DNA of 64,000 nucleotides from Pseudomonas syringae (GTDB lineage Bacteria > Pseudomonadota > Gammaproteobacteria > Pseudomonadales > Pseudomonadaceae): positions 1-64,000 of the forward strand of contig NZ_JPQU01000026.1 of NCBI RefSeq assembly GCF_000737245.1, written 5' to 3'. The position numbers and the translations under genes were made by a program. The notes under the pieces were generated by a model. It was not told the DNA's origin, did no database searches, and saw only the letters and a list, made by a program, of their open reading frames with translations. This document shows positions 43,196 through 51,064 of this stretch, piece after piece. Within the stretch, counting starts at the first letter, position 1; every line of letters starts with the position of its first letter.

Positions 43196-44983
43196 TTAAA
43201 GCGGCAACGCCATATAAAACTGGGTGCCCTGCCCTGGTCTTGAGTACACGCCCATTCTGCCGCCGTGCAGTTGCACGATTTCTTTGCACAGTGCCAAGCC
43301 CAGCCCGGCACCGCCTTTCTTGCGGCCGACCTGGACAAAGGGTTCGAAAATCCTCCCTTGCTGCCCATAAGCAATGCCTTCACCGTTGTCCTCGACACTG
43401 ATGATGACCCGCTCGCCATGGCGCCTGGCCTGTAAGCGGATCAGGCCATTTTCAGGGGTGTGGCGCAGCGCGTTGTCCAGCAGGTTATCCAGTACCCGTT
43501 CAAGTTGAGCACGGTCGGCATGCAGGCGCGGCAGGGGTTCTTCGGCTTCGATCGACAGGACGATGTTCTGCTCCTGAGCTTGATCCTGAAAGCGCAGCCG
43601 AGTGTGTTCGAGCAATTCGTCGATGGAGCAAGGCGCGAGAGTGAGTTTTTGCAGGCCGTTCTGATAGCGGGAAAAATTCAACAAGTCATTGATCAGCTGC
43701 ATCAGGCGCTGCATTTCTTCATTGACCGTGTCGAGCAGGTCCGCTTCTCGGGAGTCGGCTGGGAATTTTGCCCGCTCGCGGAACAGGCCGAATGCCATAT
43801 GCATCCCCGTGACCGGCGTGCGCAGTTCATGGGAAGCGCGCAGAACAAACTCGCTACGCACGCGCTCGAATGCCCGCTGTTCGGTTACGTCATGCAGCAC
43901 CATCACTGCGCCGAGGATATGGCCTTTGGTGTGACTGACGGGGGTAAGGCTGTAGGTGAGAAGCCTTGTTTCGCCATCGACCTCGATTTCCAGATCTTCC
44001 GGCGCGCGTTCCAGTGTTCCCCCGCGCAGGGTGAGATACAGTTGCTCATCGAGCTCGGGACGCTGCAACGCCTCGCCAAGGCCTTGGCCCAGACGGTCTT
44101 CGTCCCAGCCCAACTGGCGTTGGGCAACCGGGTTGAGGTGTTCCAGCCGACCCTGGCGGTCGATCATCAACAAGCCATCATCGATACTGTCGAGAACGGC
44201 CTGAAGCCGTTGTTGCCCGGCAAGCAATTCGTCGACGTTGGTCACCTGATGTTGGCGCAAAGCTTCGGCCATGATGCCGAAACGCCGGGTCAGCAGGTTC
44301 ATCTCAGCAGCCGAAGAGATCGGCAATGTGACCTCGAAATTGCCTTGGCCGATATTATCGGCCGCTTTGGCCAGCGCCTCGATGGGCGCACCAAAACGCC
44401 GGGCAATGCCGTGAGCGGTGATGAAACCGATGCACAGTACCGCAAGCCCAACCAGGCCCAGCAAGCCTGCCACCCATATGGCCCGTGACCTGGCCCGGGA
44501 TTCAACCTCGCCGATATTGCTCAGGGACTGTCGATGCGCCGCAACCAGCTTGTTGCGCAAGATATTGAAGCGCTCGCTTAGCTCGGCGTTGTCGCGCATG
44601 GCGCGAGGTGTGCTTCTGGATTTCGCGTAAGCCTCGAGAAATCTTTCATAGTCAGTGCGGACACCCAAAAAGCCATTGTCGACATTACTCTGTTCATCAT
44701 GAGCGATGCCCTGAGCCAACACTTGGCGAAACTGCTCCTGCAGCTTTTGCAGCGGTTCCTGTGCGGGTGACTCATTGAGCATCATGACCAGCTGATCACC
44801 CAGGTTTTGCCGGAGTTTGAGCCCCGTATCCAGCGACACGAAGTTCTCTCGGATCAGGTTTTCCTGGGATTTGGCCATCTGCATTACGCTGACGAGCCCC
44901 AGCGCCAGCCCTAACAACGCTACCGTTATCAGGGCCGAGATGCTGAAGAACAGCCTTGTGCGTAACTTCATTGCCCATTTCAT
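43196..44983 (-). CDS. kinB: Sensor histidine kinase KinB
   Basis: 595-aa inner-membrane kinase partner of AlgB. Two helices (about residues 11-33 and 168-190) enclose a periplasmic helical domain; then HAMP (about 190-245), PAS (about 255-365), HisKA with H385 in RASHELRTPVTG, and HATPase (NLLDNALRHTP, DNGEGI, GGAGLGLAL). In P. aeruginosa KinB restrains alginate overproduction. ATG 44983 lies 10 nt after the algB stop without a visible ribosome binding site, so it is translated by coupling; ATG 44971 or 44968 are alternatives. Confidence 0.94.
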   Translation of the reverse strand: MKWAMKLRTRLFFSISALITVALLGLALGLVSVMQMAKSQENLIRENFVSLDTGLKLRQNLGDQLVMMLNESPAQEPLQKLQEQFRQVLAQGIAHDEQSNVDNGFLGVRTDYERFLEAYAKSRSTPRAMRDNAELSERFNILRNKLVAAHRQSLSNIGEVESRARSRAIWVAGLLGLVGLAVLCIGFITAHGIARRFGAPIEALAKAADNIGQGNFEVTLPISSAAEMNLLTRRFGIMAEALRQHQVTNVDELLAGQQRLQAVLDSIDDGLLMIDRQGRLEHLNPVAQRQLGWDEDRLGQGLGEALQRPELDEQLYLTLRGGTLERAPEDLEIEVDGETRLLTYSLTPVSHTKGHILGAVMVLHDVTEQRAFERVRSEFVLRASHELRTPVTGMHMAFGLFRERAKFPADSREADLLDTVNEEMQRLMQLINDLLNFSRYQNGLQKLTLAPCSIDELLEHTRLRFQDQAQEQNIVLSIEAEEPLPRLHADRAQLERVLDNLLDNALRHTPENGLIRLQARRHGERVIISVEDNGEGIAYGQQGRIFEPFVQVGRKKGGAGLGLALCKEIVQLHGGRMGVYSRPGQGTQFYMALPL

Positions 44984-44993
44984 GCGCGAGTTT

Positions 44994-46340
44994 TCACAGG
45001 TTGTACTGCTTGCGTTTGCGGTACAACGTCGAGGCGTCGATACCTAAGGTTTTCGCCGCCTGATCCAGCGTTTCGCTGGTGGCCAAGACTGCGCCGATGT
45101 GGGCTTTTTCCAATTGGTCCAGGCTCAGGGCAGCGCCTACGCGAGGTGCGTTGCTGGTCGGCTGCTCACCCATGCCCAGATGCGCGACTTCGACACGTTC
45201 TTGCGGACAAATGATGCTGGCCCGTTCTATCACGTTGCGCAGCTCGCGAATGTTGCCCGGCCAGCGGTAATTGAGCAGCGCAGACTTCGCCTCTTCGCTG
45301 AATCCCCGTGCAGGGCGCGCGTAATCCTTGACGAAACGCGCCAGGAAGCGATCAGCCAGGGTCAGGATGTCTTCGGTGCGTTCACGCAATGCCGGCAGAT
45401 GCAGGGTGATCACATTCAGGCGATAGAGTAGGTCTTCGCGAAAACGGCCGTTGCGAACCATGTCTTCCAGGTTGAGGTTGGTGGCTGCGAGGATGCGGAC
45501 ATCGGCGCGTCGGGTAACAGGGTCACCCACGCGCTCGTATTCCTTGTCCTGAATGAAGCGCAGCAACTTTGGTTGTAACGTGAGGGGAAAATCGCCGATT
45601 TCGTCAAGAAACAGCGTGCCGCCGTCGGCTTGGTTGACGCGTCCCAAGGTGCTTTCGCTGGCACCGGTAAACGCGCCTCGGCTGTGACCGAACAGTTCGC
45701 TTTCCATCAGTTCGGCCGTCAGAGACGGACAGTTGATGGTGACGCAGGATTTCTTCGCGCGTTTGCTCCAGCCGTGAATTGCCCGGGCCAGCTCGCCTTT
45801 ACCGGTACCGGATTCGCCGAGGATCAGGATGTTGGCATCGGTGACAGCTACCTGACGGGCAGTTTCCAGAATCGCCATCATTGAAGGGCTATGGGAATCC
45901 AGGCCGTCCTTAGGTTTGCGGATCTCACCTTCGAGGGCTTCAAGGCGTGCCGAGAGTTGGCGCACTTCCAGTTGTTTGGCGGTGGCCAGACGCAGTTGGT
46001 CCGGGCTGCAAGGCTTGACCAGGTAGTCGGCGGCACCTGCCTGAATAGCATCCACGGCAGTGTCGACGGCCGAATGTGCCGTGACGATCACTACCCGCAT
46101 CCAGGGGGCCTGGACGCGCATCTGCGCCAGCACATCAAGGCCATTGTCTTCGCCCAGCCGCAAATCCAGAAAGCACAGGTCGAATACCTGGCGTTGCAGC
46201 AACGTTTCCGCTTGCGCTGCGCTGTTGGCGGTGGCGACGCTATAGCCCTCATCTTCCAGGCAATAGCGGAACGTGCGAAGGATCGCGGACTCGTCATCCA
46301 CAAGCAGAATACGGCCCTGATTCTCAGTGGCTGCTTCCAT
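44994..46340 (-). CDS. algB: NtrC-family response regulator AlgB
   Basis: 448 aa. Receiver domain with phospho-acceptor D59 (CFLDLRLG), AAA+ domain with Walker [10 protein letters not shown] (175-183) and a complete sigma-54 contact loop GAFTGA (222-227), then a C-terminal Fis-type helix-turn-helix ([20 protein letters not shown]). It activates alginate genes and is controlled by KinB. First gene of algB-kinB on the minus strand; GTAGGAAAAATGG surrounds the start. Confidence 0.95.
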   Translation of the reverse strand: MEAATENQGRILLVDDESAILRTFRYCLEDEGYSVATANSAAQAETLLQRQVFDLCFLDLRLGEDNGLDVLAQMRVQAPWMRVVIVTAHSAVDTAVDAIQAGAADYLVKPCSPDQLRLATAKQLEVRQLSARLEALEGEIRKPKDGLDSHSPSMMAILETARQVAVTDANILILGESGTGKGELARAIHGWSKRAKKSCVTINCPSLTAELMESELFGHSRGAFTGASESTLGRVNQADGGTLFLDEIGDFPLTLQPKLLRFIQDKEYERVGDPVTRRADVRILAATNLNLEDMVRNGRFREDLLYRLNVITLHLPALRERTEDILTLADRFLARFVKDYARPARGFSEEAKSALLNYRWPGNIRELRNVIERASIICPQERVEVAHLGMGEQPTSNAPRVGAALSLDQLEKAHIGAVLATSETLDQAAKTLGIDASTLYRKRKQYNL

Positions 46341-46397
46341 TTTTCCTACGCTCCTCAGTGAATTGTCTTGCCTTAGTGTCGGAATAATCGGGCAAGT

Positions 46398-46436
46398 TGC
46401 ATGGTCGATTCTGATTGATTATGCGTGCTGCATGGT
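46398..46436 (+). promoter_or_regulatory. Two TGCATGGT direct repeats, possible activator sites
   Basis: TGCATGGT occurs at 46398-46405 and 46429-46436, 31 bp apart (three helical turns), about 65-100 bp before the sigma-54 -24 element at 46500. This spacing fits an enhancer for an NtrC-type activator. It also lies upstream of algB, so it could act on either gene. Confidence 0.35.
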
Positions 46437-46499
46437 AGCTATCTGATAGGAATATAGTTAAGCGATTGATTTATATAGTTTTCTACCCAAAAAAACCGC

Positions 46500-46514
46500 T
46501 GGCACATGACTTGC
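46500..46514 (+). promoter_or_regulatory. Sigma-54 promoter of the BON-domain gene
   Basis: TGGCAC-ATGAC-TTGC matches the -24/-12 consensus TGGCAC-N5-TTGC perfectly, and lies about 70 nt before the ATG at 46584. Confidence 0.8.
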
Positions 46515-46583
46515 GGGTTTCTTCTGCTTTTCGATTGAGCGATTTGCTCAAATCCAATGCATAGCCATCGATGGAGAAATGCC

Positions 46584-47432
46584 ATGCACCCGCTGAAAAA
46601 GCTCGCCCTGGCGACCGCCACAGTCACGGCACTGAGTCTCAACCCGCTACTGGCCAGCGCGGCCCAAGGGGATCTGCCCAGCCAGTTGAACGAAGCAAGA
46701 CAGGAAGGCTCGATCTGGACAGCTTTCGCCCTCAATAAACATTTGAGCCCTTTCAAGATCGACGTGAGCGTTGAACAAGGCACTGCAGTCCTGAAGGGCA
46801 AGGTCGAGAATGAGGTCGATCGCGAGCTCGCAGAACGAATTGCGCTGGACGTCAAAGGCATCGACAAGGTGGACAACCAGCTGGAAATAGATCCCGAAGT
46901 CGCCGCTGAGCCCGGCGCCAAAGCCTCCATGGCGCAGCGCTTTGAAGACGCCACCCTGACCGCGACGGTGAAGTCCAAGTTGCTGTGGAGCAGCGTGACC
47001 GAGGCGCTGAAAATCGACGTCGATACCAAGGATGGCGTGGTAACGCTCAAAGGTCGCGCGCAGAGCCCGGAAGCCAAAGAAGTGGCTGGCAACCTTGCGA
47101 CCAATACCGATGGCGTGGTCAGTGTTAATAACCTGATCAGCATCAGCGCCGCGGACTCTATCAATTCCCGCACCGACCCGCAGGTCAACACCCCTGTCGA
47201 GGAGATGAGCGATGTCTGGATTACCAGCAAGGTTAAATCCAGCCTCATCTATAGCCGCAACCTCGATGGCATGAACATCAAAGTCGAGACCAAGAGCGGT
47301 CTGGTTTCCCTCAACGGGATCGTCGCCAACTACGCCGAGAAAGAATTGGCGGTGGAAATCGCCCGGAATATACGCGGGGTTAAAGGGGTGAATGCAGATG
47401 CGTTGAAAGTCCTGGCCAAGACTGCGGGCTAA
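46584..47432 (+). CDS. Exported protein with three BON domains (OsmY-like)
   Basis: 282 aa. Signal peptide MHPLKKLALATATVTALSLN ... SAAQG, then three BON repeats at about residues 45-105, 120-180 and 205-275, each with the pattern IKVETKSGLVSLNG or DVSVEQGTAVLKGKV. BON proteins are periplasmic or outer-membrane-associated and linked to osmotic or envelope stress. GGAGAAATGCC precedes the ATG at 46584. The upstream sigma-54 promoter and the neighbouring NtrC-type algB suggest activator-driven expression. Confidence 0.87.
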   Translation: MHPLKKLALATATVTALSLNPLLASAAQGDLPSQLNEARQEGSIWTAFALNKHLSPFKIDVSVEQGTAVLKGKVENEVDRELAERIALDVKGIDKVDNQLEIDPEVAAEPGAKASMAQRFEDATLTATVKSKLLWSSVTEALKIDVDTKDGVVTLKGRAQSPEAKEVAGNLATNTDGVVSVNNLISISAADSINSRTDPQVNTPVEEMSDVWITSKVKSSLIYSRNLDGMNIKVETKSGLVSLNGIVANYAEKELAVEIARNIRGVKGVNADALKVLAKTAG

Positions 47433-47452
47433 TCCTACGCGGCGGTCGTCGT

Positions 47453-47492
47453 GCAACCTGCACGATAAATACAGGCTTATCGTGCAGGTTGC
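47453..47492 (+). terminator. 16-bp perfect hairpin after the BON gene
   Basis: GCAACCTGCACGATAA (47453-47468) and TTATCGTGCAGGTTGC (47477-47492) pair perfectly around 8 nt. There is no T run directly after it, so it could be a terminator, an mRNA-stabilising stem or an operator. Confidence 0.55.
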
Positions 47493-47559
47493 TCGCAGAA
47501 AGATTTTATAGGTGAATGTAAGCCGCTGATTTATAAGGAAATAACTGTGATTATAAAAC

Positions 47560-47575
47560 TGGCATGCACCCTGCA
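47560..47575 (+). promoter_or_regulatory. Second sigma-54-type promoter
   Basis: TGGCATG-CACC-CTGCA has GG and GC at exactly the sigma-54 spacing (one change, CTGC for TTGC). It lies about 80 nt before the ATG of the one-TM protein at 47657, a similar distance to that before the BON gene. Confidence 0.65.
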
Positions 47576-47656
47576 ATAACCCTCTCATACAAGCCGTGAA
47601 GTAACCGGCAACAAGATCAGGATCGAGCATCCCTGCGGGATCTCAGGAGCAACCAG

Positions 47657-47959
47657 ATGAACAGCAAGCGTTTCGCCCAAATGCGCATTTCGCCACTGCA
47701 TATCCAGCAGATGTTGTTTGCCACATTGGCCGTGCTGGTCACTCTGATTGCGATCCAACAGTTTCAGCGCTGGGATAACAACCGCGCGGCAATGCATGAA
47801 GCGACACAGATTAAACAGCAGTTCACTTACAGCCAGTCCTACACCACGGCCAGTGCGCCGTTGGCCAGAGACACTGCGCTGAGCTTTACACCTGTGGAAG
47901 GCACAGCGCCTGTCAGTGAAATGCCGCAGCAGCAAAATCAGCAATCCTGGGTTTTCTAA
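47657..47959 (+). CDS. Small one-TM protein of unknown function
   Basis: 100 aa: a basic N-terminus, one membrane helix (about residues 19-36; MLFATLAVLVTLIAIQQF) and a polar, Gln/Ser/Thr-rich C-terminal part ending QQQNQQSWVF. I recognise no family. TCAGGAGCAACC provides a ribosome binding site, and the sigma-54-type promoter supports expression. It sits between the BON gene and the DUF1328-Ivy pair, so a role in the envelope response is a reasonable guess only. Confidence 0.7.
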   Translation: MNSKRFAQMRISPLHIQQMLFATLAVLVTLIAIQQFQRWDNNRAAMHEATQIKQQFTYSQSYTTASAPLARDTALSFTPVEGTAPVSEMPQQQNQQSWVF

Positions 47960-48017
47960 CCCGCGTTGCCGTAGAAACAGCATTCATTAAAAGCAGTAAC
48001 CACTTTAAAAGTAGTAA

Positions 48018-48197
<180 letters not shown>

Positions 48198-48199
48198 AT

Positions 48200-48667
48200 A
48201 TGCGCACTTCGTTCCATTCACTCGCCGCCGCCCTGTTAATGGGCGGCAGCACAATGGCGATGGCTGCCAATGATGGACAGACCCGAGTGAACGAGCTCCT
48301 TAGCTCTGCACCCGAGTATCGCCAGACCTGGGAAGGCGTTGTTAAGAAAGAAGAACGGCTACCTGATTGGGTAATCAATCTTTCTGGCGCTTCGGAGCAG
48401 CAGATGCAGGCTGTTACGGAAGAGGGCAAGCCCTTCATCGTCGGGCCATTGTGTGAAACCGCTGAAAGCTGCAAAAGCAAACGCCTGATCGTGGCTTTCA
48501 GCCTCGATAAGGATGATGCCTATGCCATGTTGGTCGAAGTGCCTGCGGGCTTGCCTACGGACAAGTCTCCAACGCGCCATGCGACCTACCGTTTCCTCGG
48601 CGATCCGGATGATGGAATGAAGAAGCTGTTGGATGAAGAGCTTCGCAAGGATCCGAACTGGTATTAA
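48200..48667 (+). CDS. Ivy-family lysozyme inhibitor
   Basis: 155-aa periplasmic protein: signal peptide MRTSFHSLAAALLMGGSTMA (then MAAND) and a single domain with the cysteine loop CETAESCKSKRL that corresponds to the CKPHDC loop inserted into the lysozyme active site. The middle ETWEGVV-like segment (YRQTWEGVVKKEERLPDWV) also fits Ivy. It would protect peptidoglycan from C-type lysozyme. The start follows GAGGCTGAAT, in an operon with the DUF1328 gene. P. aeruginosa has an Ivy homologue next to algB as I recall. Confidence 0.82.
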   Translation: MRTSFHSLAAALLMGGSTMAMAANDGQTRVNELLSSAPEYRQTWEGVVKKEERLPDWVINLSGASEQQMQAVTEEGKPFIVGPLCETAESCKSKRLIVAFSLDKDDAYAMLVEVPAGLPTDKSPTRHATYRFLGDPDDGMKKLLDEELRKDPNWY

Positions 48668-48693
48668 GTAATACCAAGAACTCGTGAACAGAG

Positions 48694-48718
48694 AGCACTC
48701 TTGTTCGGAGTGCTTTTT
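48694..48718 (+). terminator. Intrinsic terminator after the Ivy gene
   Basis: AGCACTC (48694-48700), a 7-nt loop, GAGTGCT (48708-48714) and TTTTT. Confidence 0.85.
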
Positions 48719-49288
48719 GAGCTGCGCCGCTCCACGACGGTGGCGCATGACCATGGGGCCGGGATGCTTTGATCGTTTGGATCGAAGTGACCTAGGGGTA
48801 CAGGGAGTACCTCCGTTGAGGGCCGGGTCAGGAAGAACCGCGATGCAAGTTCTGCTTGCGTCGCGTTTACTCATTTCTACCAGCGGCACATGGCCGCACA
48901 TCCGGGTTTTTCTGTAGGAAATTTCCGCGCTTCATCGAAGAATCCCCCCCCCCCGCTGTAACCCCCTCTTTTGAATGCCTAAAAACTCCACAGACGCCGT
49001 TTTAGCCACCTGTGCGCCGAAATGCGGCACTCGGATGTCGTTTTCAGATAGGTTTTATGTCGCAAACGTTATGCCGATTCGGCATGGGGTAGTCATTTAC
49101 GGCATTAGACGCTGCCTCTTCTCGTGGGAATAGTTGCGCCTTTTTTCGCCAGCTACAGAGCCAGGATGCTCGCTTGCGGCACCTACTCTGGACGGCTCTG
49201 ACAGTCACTGCTTCGGATTGCTGTGGATTGGCAATATTGTGCAGGCGTGTTTTCAGAGATGTCCGGCCACTTGAAAAAAGGTAACGAC
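48719..49288. other. Long intergenic region before gltP
   Basis: 570 nt without a gene I can support. It holds G-rich potential stems (for example CGCCG ... CGGTGGCG near 48727), GTAGGAAATTTCC (48914-48926), a run of 11 C (48944-48954) and a perfect 15-bp palindrome ATGCCGATTCGGCAT (49071-49085). The gltP promoter must lie here but is not clear. An unlisted small RNA is possible in 48720-48930. Confidence 0.4.
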
Positions 49289-50620
49289 ATGAAGAAGGCA
49301 AAGCTGAGCCTGGCCTGGCAGATCCTCATCGGTCTGGTACTCGGGATTGCGCTGGGTGCGCTGCTCAACCATTTCAGTGCCGAGAAGGCGTGGTGGATCA
49401 GTAATATCCTTCAACCTGCCGGCGATATCTTCATTCGCCTGATCAAGATGATCGTCGTCCCGATTGTGGTTGCGTCGCTGGTAGTGGGCATCGCAGGTGT
49501 CGGCGACGCCAAAAAGCTCGGGCGTATCGGCCTCAAGACCATTCTCTACTTCGAAGTTGTGACCACCGTTGCGATTCTGGTTGGGCTGGTGCTGGCCAAC
49601 GTTTTTCACCCGGGTGCCGGCATCGACATGAGCACCCTGGGCACGGTCGATATCTCCAAGTACACGGCAACCACGGCCGAAGTGCAGCATGACCATGCCT
49701 TCATCGCGACGATTCTTAACCTGATCCCGTCCAATATCTTCGCCGCCGTTGCCCGTGGCGATATGTTGCCGATCATCTTCTTCTCGGTGATGTTCGGTCT
49801 GGGTTTGGCCAGTCTCGACGCCGAAGTCCGCGACCCGGTGCTGAAGGTTTTCCAGGGCGTTTCGGAAACCATGTTCAAGGTCACTCACATGATCATGAAA
49901 TACGCGCCGATCGGTGTATTTGCATTGATCGCCGTGACCGTAGCCAACTTTGGTTTCGCGTCGCTGCTGCCGTTGGCCAAGCTGGTGATCCTCGTCTACT
50001 TCGCCATCGCCTTCTTCGCGTTCGTGGTGCTTGGTCTGATTGCCCGCCTGTTCGGCTTCTCGGTGATCAAGTTGATGCGCATCTTCAAGGACGAGTTGAT
50101 CCTGGCCTACTCCACCGCCAGCTCCGAAACCGCCCTGCCGCGGGTGATCAGCAAGATGGAAGCCTATGGCGCACCGAAAGCCATTTGCAGCTTCGTGGTG
50201 CCGACAGGCTATTCGTTCAACCTTGATGGCTCGACCTTGTACCAGAGCATTGCCGCCATGTTTATTGCCCAGCTTTATGGCATTGATTTGTCGCTGGGCC
50301 AGCAACTGATGCTGGTATTCACCCTGATGGTCACGTCCAAGGGGATCGCGGGTGTGCCGGGTGTTTCCTTTGTAGTGCTGCTGGCGACGCTTGGTAGCGT
50401 TGGTATTCCACTGGAAGGCCTGGCATTCATCGCTGGTGTTGACCGCATCATGGACATGGCTCGCACCGCACTCAATGTGATCGGCAACGCCTTGGCGGTG
50501 TTGGTGATTTCGCGCTGGGAAGGCATGTACGACGACGCCAAAGGCGAGCGCTACTGGAACTCCCTGCCCCATTGGCGCAGTAAAGAGCCGTTGTCTGGGG
50601 TTGAGTCAAGTAAGGCTTAA
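49289..50620 (+). CDS. gltP: Glutamate/aspartate:proton symporter
   Basis: 443-aa dicarboxylate/amino acid:cation symporter (DAACS) with eight helices and two hairpins. The signature segments are present: the serine-rich AYSTASSETALPRV, the NLDGSTLYQ motif in SFNLDGSTLYQSIAAMFIAQ, and GVPGVSFVVL. The ATG at 49289 (MKKAKLSLAWQILIGLVLG) has AAGGTAACGAC upstream; in-frame sequence before it (from 49223) lacks homology. Confidence 0.93.
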   Translation: MKKAKLSLAWQILIGLVLGIALGALLNHFSAEKAWWISNILQPAGDIFIRLIKMIVVPIVVASLVVGIAGVGDAKKLGRIGLKTILYFEVVTTVAILVGLVLANVFHPGAGIDMSTLGTVDISKYTATTAEVQHDHAFIATILNLIPSNIFAAVARGDMLPIIFFSVMFGLGLASLDAEVRDPVLKVFQGVSETMFKVTHMIMKYAPIGVFALIAVTVANFGFASLLPLAKLVILVYFAIAFFAFVVLGLIARLFGFSVIKLMRIFKDELILAYSTASSETALPRVISKMEAYGAPKAICSFVVPTGYSFNLDGSTLYQSIAAMFIAQLYGIDLSLGQQLMLVFTLMVTSKGIAGVPGVSFVVLLATLGSVGIPLEGLAFIAGVDRIMDMARTALNVIGNALAVLVISRWEGMYDDAKGERYWNSLPHWRSKEPLSGVESSKA

Positions 50621-50640
50621 TTTCAAAACCTCGGCTATTC

Positions 50641-50726
50641 TGTGGCGGTGGGTTTGCTCGTGAATGGTTTTTCAGCGAAATAACTTTCGACTGACCTGAC
50701 GCCATCGCGAGCAAGCTCACTCCTAC
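50641..50726. repeat. Degenerate REP doublet 1 of the gltP-cyaA cluster
   Basis: Left arm decayed (GTGGGTTTGCTCGTGA); right arm ATCGCGAGCAAGCTCACTCC then TAC. Confidence 0.75.
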
Positions 50727-50743
50727 AGAATTTTGTTTAATCC

Positions 50744-50843
50744 GTTGGAGCGGCTGGGCGGCATCCGACTTGCCCGCGAACCAGGCGTCTCGGTCTGTCA
50801 GAAACACCACGTCATCGTTCATCGCGGGCAAGCGCGCTCCTAC
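50744..50843. repeat. REP doublet 2 of the gltP-cyaA cluster
   Basis: Left arm GTTGGAGCGGCTGGGCGGCA then TCCGACTTGCCCGCGAA, with an insertion of about 12 nt; right arm ATCGCGGGCAAGCGCGCTCC then TAC. Confidence 0.85.
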
Positions 50844-50861
50844 GGATGGAACACGATCTCT

Positions 50862-50949
50862 GTGGGAGCGAGGCTTGCCCGCGAATCAGGCACCTCGGCT
50901 TATCAGATTCCCCGCGTCATCGTTCTTCGCGAGCAAGCTCGGCTCCCAC
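50862..50949. repeat. REP doublet 3 of the gltP-cyaA cluster
   Basis: Left arm GTGGGAGCGAGGCTTGCCCG, right arm TTCGCGAGCAAGCTCGGCTC then CCAC; the arms are of different subtypes. Confidence 0.88.
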
Positions 50950-50964
50950 AGGGATACGCGGTCC

Positions 50965-51052
50965 GTTGGAGCGAGGCTTGCCCGCGAACCAGGTGCCTCG
51001 GTCTGTCAGACACATCACGTCACCGTTCTTCGCGAGCAAGCCCGGCTCCAAT
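50965..51052. repeat. REP doublet 4 of the gltP-cyaA cluster
   Basis: Left arm GTTGGAGCGAGGCTTGCCCG, right arm TTCGCGAGCAAGCCCGGCTC then CAAT. It ends 12 nt before the cyaA stop. The four doublets fill the 444-nt gap. Confidence 0.88.
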
Positions 51053-51064
51053 AGGGCTGTGCGT

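Noticed and set aside
47547..47556. Possible Anr/Fnr box near TGTGATTATA.
   Set aside because: It does not match TTGAT-N4-ATCAA well, and the second sigma-54-type element nearby explains the promoter better.
48944..48954. Run of 11 C as a phase-variable contingency tract.
   Set aside because: It is not in a coding frame or a recognised promoter spacer; kept only as a minor observation.
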